Origin: Lachnospiraceae bacterium
Lineage (GTDB): Bacteria; Bacillota; Clostridia; Lachnospirales; Lachnospiraceae
Reading direction: 5' to 3'
Length of the DNA: 8,561 bases
Assembly: GCA_009787745.1 (NCBI GenBank)
Contig: WQST01000095.1
Coordinates: 1-8,561 of the forward strand
Made by a program: the position numbers and the translations under genes. Each line of letters starts with the position of its first letter. The first letter of the stretch is position 1. The notes beneath the pieces are model-generated. The model saw nothing but the letters and a program-made list of their open reading frames with translations. It did not search any database and was not told the origin of the DNA. This document shows, piece after piece, positions 1-6,329 of the stretch.

Positions 1-841
1 AAGCCGTAAATTCAGGATTGGAATCAAGCTTTAAATTAAATTCAATCATATGCTTATTGCCGGCGCCTGTTTCGCCTGAATGGATTACATTTCCGCCATG
101 CGGAAGGCGGCTATGATTTTCTTTTAGCTCATCTTTCGAAACAAAAATGACATCCGTGTCATATTCCGCGAAATAATTCGGCATGTCCTTTATTTCTTTA
201 GTAATCCGTTCACGGTCAGCATCATCTTTTGATACGACATAACAAAGGCGCTTGTGTTTCTCGCGGGTTGATAAAGTGGTATCGCCCTGTCTGGTTCTGA
301 CGATGGCGTCTTCTTGCGGAATAGTATACTGAATCGCATCCAAAACCCCGTCAATTCGGCGGACAGCATCGGAATGCCCCTGACTCACGCCATAACCCCA
401 AAAACTCCCTGTCGCTCCAAGCGGTAAAATCGCTCCCGCATAGAGTCTGATAAGCGAAAACAAACCCGGATCCCATCCCGTCGAAATCACTGCCGTATGT
501 CCATTCTCCTTCGCCGCCGCTCCGACCTTGGCTTTATGTTCGGGGATTTTGGCATGTGTGTCAAAGCTATCGACGATATTAAAAAACTGCGCCAAATGCG
601 GGCTTTGAACAGGTAAATCGGTCGCTGAACCGCCGCATATTATCATTACATCGATTTTATCCTGCCATGATGCGGCATCGTCAAGATGAACAACCGGAAC
701 ATTGCTTTTTATTTTTAGTTCTTCTACGGGCTTACGCCTTGTAAAGACGGCGATTAGCTCCATATCTTTATTTTTACCTATTTCTGATTCGATCCCCCTG
801 CCAAGATTGCCGTAGCCGCAGATTGCGATTTTAATTTTCAT
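1..841 (-). CDS. ddh: meso-diaminopimelate dehydrogenase (3' end outside window)
   Basis: Catalyses the NADPH-linked, reversible conversion of L-2-amino-6-oxopimelate (tetrahydrodipicolinate) plus ammonia to meso-diaminopimelate. This is the one-step branch of lysine and peptidoglycan precursor synthesis, and it is cytosolic. I translated 280 residues from the ATG at 841-839. The N-terminal Rossmann loop GYGNLGRG is at residues 9-16. Family signatures follow: DSFDTHAKIP (91-100), STGWDPGLFSL (120-130), GYGVSQGHSDAVRRIDGV (149-166), MPNYFAEYDT (220-229) and RLPHGG (245-250). The family is about 320-330 residues, so roughly the last 45 are beyond base 1. A ribosome binding site (AAAGAGGG, 847-854) lies 5 bases before the ATG. 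The gene follows tex with a 19-base gap and no visible promoter, so it is probably co-transcribed. The identification rests on motif recall, but the set of motifs is distinctive. Confidence 0.93.
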   Translation of the reverse strand, partial: MKIKIAICGYGNLGRGIESEIGKNKDMELIAVFTRRKPVEELKIKSNVPVVHLDDAASWQDKIDVMIICGGSATDLPVQSPHLAQFFNIVDSFDTHAKIPEHKAKVGAAAKENGHTAVISTGWDPGLFSLIRLYAGAILPLGATGSFWGYGVSQGHSDAVRRIDGVLDAIQYTIPQEDAIVRTRQGDTTLSTREKHKRLCYVVSKDDADRERITKEIKDMPNYFAEYDTDVIFVSKDELKENHSRLPHGGNVIHSGETGAGNKHMIEFNLKLDSNPEFTA

Positions 842-860
842 ATTTTCCCTCTTTCGTTAT

Positions 861-3011
861 TCATTTCTTAATCTTCATTGTCAAACCGATGCGTTTCTTC
901 GCTTCATCGATATTTAGCACCTGTACTTCGACGATATCGCCGACACTCAGCGCTTCCAGCGGATGTTTGATATAGCGGTCGGTGATCTGCGAAATATGAA
1001 CCAAGCCATCCTGATGGACGCCGATATCGACGAAAGCACCGAAATCGATAACATTACGTACCGTTCCCTTCATAACCATCCCCGCTTTAAGGTCTTTCAT
1101 ATCAAGAACATCGCTTCTGAGAATCGGAGCCGGCATATTTTCACGCGGGTCACGAGCAGGCTTTTCAAGTTCTTTCAAAATATCGGTCAAAGTAATTTCC
1201 CCGATTCCAACCTCTTCCGCCAAAGTCTTTTTATTAATATTCTTAAGAAGTGACAATTGAGTACTTTCGACCGGCTTCATACCTTTTAAGGTGAGATTCA
1301 TTTTTTCAAGGATTTTTATTGTCGCGTCATAGCTTTCAGGATGGACGCTGGTCGCATCCAAAGGGTTTTTTCCGCCGATAATCCGCATAAACCCCGCGCA
1401 TTGCTCATAGGCTTTCGGTCCTAATTTCGCAACCTTTAGTAATTGGCGGCGGTCTGTGAAACGCCCGTTTTGCTCGCGGTAATCGACGATATTTTTGGCG
1501 ATTATTTTGTTGATACCGGATATATATGTAAGCAGTGAAACGGAGGCCGTATTTAAATCAACACCGACTTTATTAACGCAATTCTCGACTACTCCCGTCA
1601 ATGCTTCGCTAAGTTTTTTCTGGTTCATATCATGTTGGTATTGTCCGACACCGATTGACTTCGGGTCGATTTTTACGAGTTCCGCTAAAGGGTCTTGTAA
1701 ACGGCGGGCGATTGATGCCGCGCTTCTTTCACCGACGTCGAACTGCGGAAATTCTTCCGTCGCTAATTTACTGGCGGAGTAAACGCTGGCGCCCGCTTCG
1801 TTGACAATAATGTATTGCACGGGCAGCTTCTTTTCCTTAATCATCGCCGCAATTATTTGCTCCGATTCGCGCGAAGCGGTGCCGTTTCCGACACTGATTA
1901 AATCAATTTTGTAATCCTTTATTATTTTTACTAATATTTCCTGTGATTCGGCAATCTTATTCTGCGGTGCAGTCGGGTAAATAACGCGGGTATAAATGAC
2001 TTTTCCTGTTGAATCGACGACGGCAAGCTTACAGCCTGTCCTGAAAGCGGGATCCCAACCCAGTACCACTTTTCCCGCGATCGGCGGTTGCATCAAAAGT
2101 TGCTCTAAGTTCTTTCCGAATACATTGATCGCCCCATCTTCTGCTTTTTCGGTTAAAAGATTCCTGACTTCACGCTCAATCGCGGGGGCAATCAAGCGAT
2201 TATAGCTGTCCGCAATGGCTTCCTTTAGCACCGGCGTCGTATGGGGATTAGCAGACGTGATTACTTTTTTCGAAAGATAAGTAATAATCTGTTCCTCGGG
2301 GGCGGTAATTTTTATGGTTAAAATCTTTTCCGCTTCACCACGGTTTAGCGCCAGGGTTCTATGACCAACGACTTTTTTGAGCGGCTCTTCATAAGCGTAG
2401 TACATCTCAAAGACACTCTCCGCTTTTTCGTCTTTGGCTGTGCTTTGAATTATGCCTTCATTCAGCGTCGCCCGGCGGATATAAAGACGGTGATCGGCAT
2501 CGTCGGAAATGTTCTCGGCAATGATATCTTTCGCGCCTTGGATTGCATCGGCTATTGTTTCAACGCCTTTGTCAGGGTCTAAATATCGCTCCGCTTCCTT
2601 TTCGACAGGAGCGTCGACAAGCTGCGCCAGAATATATACCGCCAGCGGTTCAAGCCCTTTTTCACGGGCGATGCTTGCTCTGGTTTTGCGCTTCGGGCGA
2701 TAGGGGCGGTACAGGTCGTCGACTACGACAAGGGTTTCGGCGCTCAAAATCCGCTCACGGAGTTCATCGGTAAGCTTGCCCTGTTCTTCGATCGAGGCGA
2801 TAACTTGCGCCTTTTTTTCTTCGAGATTGCGAAGGTAGGTTAGGCGTTCGAAGAGGTTGCGGAGTACCTCATCGTCTAATGAGCCCGTTATTTCTTTACG
2901 GTAGCGGGCGATAAAGGGAATTGTATTGCCCTCATCAATTAGCTTTATCGCGGCCTCCGCCTGCCATTTTTCGATTTTTAGTTCATCTTTAAGTTTTAGT
3001 GTAATATCCAT
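861..3011 (-). CDS. tex: Tex family RNA-binding transcription accessory protein
   Basis: Tex is a cytoplasmic nucleic-acid-binding protein (bacterial relative of eukaryotic Spt6) linked to transcription; its exact job in Firmicutes is not settled. Domains, numbered from the upstream ATG at 3017: Tex N-terminal helical region from about 3, with KLIDEGNTIPFIARYRKE (25-42); YqgF/RNase H-like domain about 316-445 (VVLGWDPAFRTGCKLAVVD); helix-hairpin-helix region about 485-555 (KVGVDLNTAS, LLTYISGI); C-terminal S1 domain about 645-716 (GMVMKGTVRNVIDFGAFVDIG). Length is normal for the family. Two ATGs are in frame, at 3017 and 3011. I prefer 3011 (716 residues, MDITLKLKDEL) because homologues begin MDI/MNI-like and the consensus promoter just upstream places the RNA start at about 3011, after the first ATG. 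The stop is TGA at 863-861. ddh follows on the same strand. Confidence 0.96.
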   Translation of the reverse strand: MDITLKLKDELKIEKWQAEAAIKLIDEGNTIPFIARYRKEITGSLDDEVLRNLFERLTYLRNLEEKKAQVIASIEEQGKLTDELRERILSAETLVVVDDLYRPYRPKRKTRASIAREKGLEPLAVYILAQLVDAPVEKEAERYLDPDKGVETIADAIQGAKDIIAENISDDADHRLYIRRATLNEGIIQSTAKDEKAESVFEMYYAYEEPLKKVVGHRTLALNRGEAEKILTIKITAPEEQIITYLSKKVITSANPHTTPVLKEAIADSYNRLIAPAIEREVRNLLTEKAEDGAINVFGKNLEQLLMQPPIAGKVVLGWDPAFRTGCKLAVVDSTGKVIYTRVIYPTAPQNKIAESQEILVKIIKDYKIDLISVGNGTASRESEQIIAAMIKEKKLPVQYIIVNEAGASVYSASKLATEEFPQFDVGERSAASIARRLQDPLAELVKIDPKSIGVGQYQHDMNQKKLSEALTGVVENCVNKVGVDLNTASVSLLTYISGINKIIAKNIVDYREQNGRFTDRRQLLKVAKLGPKAYEQCAGFMRIIGGKNPLDATSVHPESYDATIKILEKMNLTLKGMKPVESTQLSLLKNINKKTLAEEVGIGEITLTDILKELEKPARDPRENMPAPILRSDVLDMKDLKAGMVMKGTVRNVIDFGAFVDIGVHQDGLVHISQITDRYIKHPLEALSVGDIVEVQVLNIDEAKKRIGLTMKIKK

Positions 3012-3018
3012 AAACATT

Positions 3019-3047
3019 ATTATAATAAGTTAACCTCTATTTTTCAA
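3019..3047 (-). promoter_or_regulatory. Sigma-A type promoter of tex
   Basis: On the minus strand, TTGAAA (3047-3042) and a perfect TATAAT (3024-3019) are separated by 17 bases. The expected RNA start is 6-8 bases downstream, at about 3013-3011, which coincides with the A of the in-frame ATG at 3011. The only Shine-Dalgarno-like string, AGAGGT (3038-3033), sits inside the spacer, so it would not be in this transcript, and it is also 15 or more bases from either ATG. The inferred mRNA is leaderless or nearly so. Confidence 0.7.
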
Positions 3048-3054
3048 GAACGAT

Positions 3055-3083
3055 TTGTAATATTAGGGAAATAGTGCTATAAT
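3055..3083 (+). promoter_or_regulatory. Extended -10 promoter of the DUF4190 gene
   Basis: TTGTAA (3055-3060), a 17-base spacer, then TATAAT (3078-3083) with an extended -10 TG at 3075-3076. The -35 matches consensus at four of six bases and the -10 is perfect. The RNA start is predicted near 3089-3092 while the ATG is at 3092, leaving a 5' leader of at most about 3 bases. It lies back to back with the tex promoter, with only seven bases between the two -35 boxes, so the polymerases may compete or a shared regulator may act here. Confidence 0.65.
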
Positions 3084-3091
3084 ATGGGGGT

Positions 3092-3511
3092 ATGAATTAT
3101 TTTTATAACCAAAATAAGAATCATGGATATTACGATCAGCCTACTCACCCGACCGGGCAGACGATGGCGACAGCGGCGCTGATTTTGGGGATTGTTGCTG
3201 TTGCTACTTTTTGGACTCTGTATTTGCCGATTGTTTGCGGGGGGCTGGGTTTGCTTTTTGCATATTTATCAAAGGGGTTTGAAGACCGGTTTAGCGGGCA
3301 GGCGAAATTCGCCATGATTTTCGCGGGCGCCGGCTTTTTTATCAGTATTGCTGTTATTATCGGGTTGGTTTATAATTTGACGGAAAACCCTGAGTTAATG
3401 CTGGATTACGGACGGCAGCTTGATCAGCTGTTTTTGCAGATGTTCGGACAAAGTTCGCAGAATATGATGGGAAATTCGTATGAAGAGACGATACGGCAAA
3501 TGGTACGGTGA
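3092..3511 (+). CDS. DUF4190-like small membrane protein
   Basis: A 139-residue protein of unknown function. The first 24 residues are polar and rich in Asn, Tyr, Gln and Pro (NYFYNQNKNHGYYDQPTHP), which is common in front of DUF4190 domains. A hydrophobic block at about 27-60 (ATAALILGIVAVATF, then LPIVCGGLGLLFAYLSKG) is one or two membrane segments, and a second block spans about 72-95. The Gln/Met-rich tail of about 44 residues is predicted soluble. The MATAALILGI start of the hydrophobic block is what suggests DUF4190; this is recall, not a search. The ATG at 3092 has no separated Shine-Dalgarno: a run of five G (3086-3090) ends one base before it. Codons end mostly in G or T, unlike the C-rich next gene. 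It is divergent from tex, with a 74-base gap from tex's first ATG. Confidence 0.85.
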   Translation: MNYFYNQNKNHGYYDQPTHPTGQTMATAALILGIVAVATFWTLYLPIVCGGLGLLFAYLSKGFEDRFSGQAKFAMIFAGAGFFISIAVIIGLVYNLTENPELMLDYGRQLDQLFLQMFGQSSQNMMGNSYEETIRQMVR

Positions 3512-3610
3512 TGCCATTTAGTTTAGTTATGTAAAGCTGCATATATGAAACTGCTTTTCCGCATTCGTTTTTTGTGGATAATGTCGCAAAAGTACGTATG
3601 TAATACAGCT

Positions 3611-3640
3611 TTTTCATTATTTTACCGATATGGCTATGAA
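3611..3640 (+). promoter_or_regulatory. Possible promoter upstream of the HExxH gene
   Basis: TTTTCA (3611-3616), 18 bases, TATGAA (3635-3640), each about four of six matches to consensus. It is placed so that the transcript would begin near 3647, just before the GGAGG ribosome binding site at 3656-3660. The rest of the 155-base gap (3512-3666) holds only weak alternatives, for example TTGTGG (3572) with TATGTA (3597) at 19 bases spacing. A sporulation-type promoter is not excluded. Confidence 0.25.
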
Positions 3641-3666
3641 TAGTTTTTTCATGATGGAGGTATTGT

Positions 3667-4158
3667 ATGACCGTGAATAGCATAGGTAATTGGGGCGACC
3701 CCTACGCCTCGTATGTCCCCGGTTCAGGCGGTGTATCCAAAGTCGGCGAAACCGAAGATTTAGGTATCGGCAGCGGAATGAAATCCGGAAAAGCTTCTGC
3801 GGCGGAAGAATGTCACACTTGTGAGAATCGTCGGTATCAGGACGGTTCCAGTGAAATGGTTTCATTCAAATCACCCACGAAGATTTCCAAAAGTGCTGTC
3901 GCAACAGCTGTCCGCGCGCACGAAAACGAGCATGTCAGTAATGCTTACAAGAAAGCCGCGATGGACGGCGGTAAAGTTTTACAAGCCAGCGTTACCATTA
4001 AAACGGCTATTTGCCCCGAATGCGGAACTTCTTATGTCGCGGGCGGTGAAACAGCGACCAAGATTAAGTACAGCAATGAGGATAACCCCTACCAAAAGTT
4101 AAAAAAACAACAGGAAGCTATTGGATTAGTCGGAATGAATTTTGATGAAGCAGCTTAA
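3667..4158 (+). CDS. Putative zinc metalloprotein, SprA-related/HExxH family
   Basis: A 163-residue soluble protein with no signal peptide or membrane segment. A Gly/Ser-rich N-terminus (to about 45) is followed by ECHTC (Cys49, Cys52) and NRRYQDGSSEMVSFKSPTKI. Then comes RAHENEHV, an HExxH zinc-binding motif (His85, Glu86, His89), and finally ICPECGTSYVAGGET (Cys116, Cys119). Two CxxC pairs flanking an HExxH suggest a structural Cys4 zinc site plus a metalloprotease-like centre. I recall the same arrangement in a clostridial family annotated hypothetical or SprA-related; no protease activity can be claimed, and the third zinc ligand is not evident. The start is firm: GGAGG at 3656-3660, six bases before the ATG. 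The last 14 bases overlap the next gene. Many codons end in C, in contrast to the genes on either side. Confidence 0.85.
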   Translation: MTVNSIGNWGDPYASYVPGSGGVSKVGETEDLGIGSGMKSGKASAAEECHTCENRRYQDGSSEMVSFKSPTKISKSAVATAVRAHENEHVSNAYKKAAMDGGKVLQASVTIKTAICPECGTSYVAGGETATKIKYSNEDNPYQKLKKQQEAIGLVGMNFDEAA

Positions 4159-4855
4159 GAGTTTAGCCCGGGGACAATTACTGGGAAAATACCCCATTAC
4201 CGCCGCCGCTTTTATGTCGGTAACGATGATGACAATCATGACACGCCTCTTACTTGGTACCCTAATAAGCGGCGATGGTGTGTTGGGATTTTTATTTTCG
4301 ACCGTTATTTCTTTTATCGTCAGTTTATTTGTAGGTGTTTTGAATGTCGGCGCTTTGTTTATGGCGCTCAAAATTTGTTGTAATGAGCCGATCTTCGTCA
4401 CCGATATTTTCTATGGCTTTAATTATCAGTTAGAAAAAATAATTAAGATCCAAGCAATTCTTAGTTTAGCTAATTTAATTTTGACGCTTCCCGCGGCTGT
4501 TTTGCAAAATATCATTCTTACATCGGGCAACAGGGAATTTTTAACGACGATGTTCGTTTTTTATATTGCGGGGTATGGTGTTTATTTCTTCATCTCGTTG
4601 ATGTTTTCACAAATCTTTTTCCTGCTTTTAGACTTTGATGATAAAAGCGTTCAGGAATTATTCATGAAGAGCCATTTGATTATGACCGGGCATAAGAAGC
4701 GCTTGTTTATGCTCTGGCTTTCGTTTGTTCCGCTTTTACTTGTCAGTATTTTAACATGTTGTCTTGGCTTTATCTGGGTGATTCCTTATATTAAAGTGAC
4801 TTTGGCTAATTTTTATATGGATCTTATGCAGAATAGGGGGAGTGACGAATGTTAA
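4145..4855 (+). CDS. DUF975 family integral membrane protein
   Basis: A 236-residue multi-pass membrane protein of unknown function. There are about five hydrophobic segments (roughly 18-41, 45-75, 104-125, 133-162, 186-214). The C-terminal part SHLIMTGHKKRLFMLWLSF, then LTCCLGFIWVIPYIKVTLANFYMDL, is the hallmark pattern of DUF975 (RxLMKGHKxxLFxLxLSF ... GxxWxxPYxxxxxANFYxDL). The N-terminal KQLKSLARGQLLGKYPITAA also fits that family (ARxQLKGxW). Translation can begin at TTG 4142 or, more likely, at the adjacent ATG 4145. The start lies inside the end of the HExxH gene in another frame (14-base overlap) and only a weak GGA (4132-4134) precedes it, so translation is probably coupled to the upstream gene. 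The DUF6056 gene follows after 15 bases. Confidence 0.9.
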   Translation: MKQLKSLARGQLLGKYPITAAAFMSVTMMTIMTRLLLGTLISGDGVLGFLFSTVISFIVSLFVGVLNVGALFMALKICCNEPIFVTDIFYGFNYQLEKIIKIQAILSLANLILTLPAAVLQNIILTSGNREFLTTMFVFYIAGYGVYFFISLMFSQIFFLLLDFDDKSVQELFMKSHLIMTGHKKRLFMLWLSFVPLLLVSILTCCLGFIWVIPYIKVTLANFYMDLMQNRGSDEC

Positions 4856-4870
4856 CGGAAGGTATTTTTA

Positions 4871-6274
4871 ATGCGTTTTGCAGTTAAACAGAAGGATGCT
4901 TTATTTTTTGGCGGGTGTATTGTCCTGACTTTTGGGATGATTTTATTTTATAATATTTTGACCCCATATTTTACTGATGATATTTATTCAAAAGTTGAAG
5001 TAAACGGTTTATCTTTCCGGGATTTAATCGTTATGCAATACGATATGTATGTTACTTATAATCCGCGGGTCGTCGGGCAGTTTTTCAGGGCTTACTTCTC
5101 GACTTTTGACAAGCATATCTTTAATTTCTTTAATAGTATTGTTTTCATATCTTTCGTATATTTAATTGTCTTGAATATTACCATTTATTCAGAAGATAAA
5201 AAGCTTCGTTATAATCCGCTGATTTATTTAATTACATTCGGGTTCGTCTGGCGATATAGCGTTGATTTCGGCGACACGATCTTATGGCTTTCAGGGGCGT
5301 GTAATTATCTTTGGACATCGACTATCATTCTCGCTTTTATTACATTTTATCGTTTTCAATTAAAGAAACCGCTTTTAAGCGGAAAGCGGAAAGTCCGGCA
5401 AATTATTTCATTATTTTTCTTCGGGGTGATCGCCGGGTGGTGTAACGAGAATACCTCCGGGGGGATGATGGTGATAATCTTTTTCCTGACATTGACTCAT
5501 ATGGTCAATGAGCGGTTTGAACTTAAGGTTAAATCTTTTATGATTGCGGCGCATTTAGGGGCTTTGACGGGATTCATCGGGTTATTATTATCGCCCGGCG
5601 CCTATAAGCGGATGGATTATTTCGCGGAAGAGCATTCCGGAGCAGTTGGGATTATGTCGCGCTTTTATCATATTTTAGTATCAGTTAATGTATTATTTTT
5701 TGAGTTGCTGTGTGCATTTATTATCGTGACTGTCTTGGCAATTTTCCTGAAAAAGAAAAAGGTTATGGTATTGAAACAGGGATTTCCTTTTTTCATAGCA
5801 GGGCTCGCAACTTGTTTTGCTTTGATTATTATTCCGCCTGTAATGGTGCGGGCTTACTTTGGCGCAGGTGCTTTTTTGATTATTGCTTTTTTGCAAAGTT
5901 TGGTTTTGTTGCTTTTTGATAAAAGCGAGGATGCGGGGGATGAGAGCCGTGTGAGGGATGGGGCTGTGCGGATGATTGTTGTTTCGGTTCTTTGGTTGTG
6001 GCTTTTCTTTGAATATTCGGAGAATTTGGTGAATCTGGGGCGGATTCAAAGGGAGGAGAATGAGCGGATTGCTTTGATTATCACGGCGAAAGAGCGAGGG
6101 GATGACATGGCGGTGGTGCCGCAGTACCGGAAGGAGTTCGATAACCGGTATAGCTCGTCGCATCGGTCTGATATGACTGAGGATGAGGAGTATTGGATTA
6201 ATGGGTTTTATGAAGGGTATTATGGGGTGATGGTGCGGGCGGTTCCGCGCGCTGAATGGGATGGCTTTAAGTAG
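4871..6274 (+). CDS. DUF6056-like multi-pass membrane protein
   Basis: A 467-residue membrane protein with about nine to eleven hydrophobic segments and a soluble C-terminal tail (about 386-467). Recognisable family strings are TPYFTDDIYS (31-40), VVGQFFRAYFSTFDKHIFNFFNSIVF (67-92), ILWLSGACNYLWT (137-149), GWCNENTSGG (189-198) and LSPGAYKRM (240-248). These fit what I recall of DUF6056, whose architecture resembles GT-C glycosyltransferases, with an acidic DD (36-37) just after the first membrane segment. A role in transferring sugars to an envelope polymer is therefore possible but not shown. The start is supported by GGAAGG (4857-4862) eight bases before the ATG. It is the third gene of a close cluster and ends in TAG, 12 bases before a perfect palindrome. 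Its 3' third is markedly G/T-rich in third codon positions. Confidence 0.85.
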   Translation: MRFAVKQKDALFFGGCIVLTFGMILFYNILTPYFTDDIYSKVEVNGLSFRDLIVMQYDMYVTYNPRVVGQFFRAYFSTFDKHIFNFFNSIVFISFVYLIVLNITIYSEDKKLRYNPLIYLITFGFVWRYSVDFGDTILWLSGACNYLWTSTIILAFITFYRFQLKKPLLSGKRKVRQIISLFFFGVIAGWCNENTSGGMMVIIFFLTLTHMVNERFELKVKSFMIAAHLGALTGFIGLLLSPGAYKRMDYFAEEHSGAVGIMSRFYHILVSVNVLFFELLCAFIIVTVLAIFLKKKKVMVLKQGFPFFIAGLATCFALIIIPPVMVRAYFGAGAFLIIAFLQSLVLLLFDKSEDAGDESRVRDGAVRMIVVSVLWLWLFFEYSENLVNLGRIQREENERIALIITAKERGDDMAVVPQYRKEFDNRYSSSHRSDMTEDEEYWINGFYEGYYGVMVRAVPRAEWDGFK

Positions 6275-6286
6275 AATGGATAACTT

Positions 6287-6326
6287 AGCAAGAGGGGGAG
6301 AGGTATATACCTCTCCCCCTCTTGCT
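6287..6326. terminator. Perfect 40-base palindrome, likely bidirectional terminator
   Basis: The left arm AGCAAGAGGGGGAGAGGTAT (6287-6306) is exactly reverse-complementary to the right arm (6307-6326). In RNA either strand could form an 18-pair stem with a four-base TATA/AUAU loop. It lies between convergent genes, 12 bases after the DUF6056 stop and three bases beyond the prfB stop, the position expected for a shared terminator. There is no U-run on the 3' side in either direction, so it is not a canonical intrinsic terminator. It may instead block 3' exonucleases, act with Rho, or be a protein-binding site. Confidence 0.6.
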
Positions 6327-6329
6327 CAC

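Noticed and set aside
963..2773. Several plus-strand open frames across the tex region
   Set aside because: All lie opposite the well-supported tex reading frame, have no family motifs, and stay open only through antisense codon bias.
3531..3557. Weak hairpin AAAGC...GCTTT after the DUF4190 gene as a terminator
   Set aside because: Only five continuous pairs with a 15-base loop, and the T-run (3568-3573) is too far downstream.
3617..3865. Minus-strand open frames at 3357-3683 and 3617-3865
   Set aside because: They overlap the DUF4190 and HExxH genes in antisense, have basic, low-complexity translations and no ribosome binding site; shadows of real genes.
4142..4144. TTG as the start of the DUF975 gene
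   Set aside because: An ATG follows directly and matches the family N-terminus equally well; TTG adds one residue and no better ribosome binding site spacing.
5693..6163. 156-codon minus-strand open frame opposite the DUF6056 gene
   Set aside because: Its Asn/His/Pro-rich translation is the expected antisense of a G/T-rich hydrophobic coding region; no start signals.
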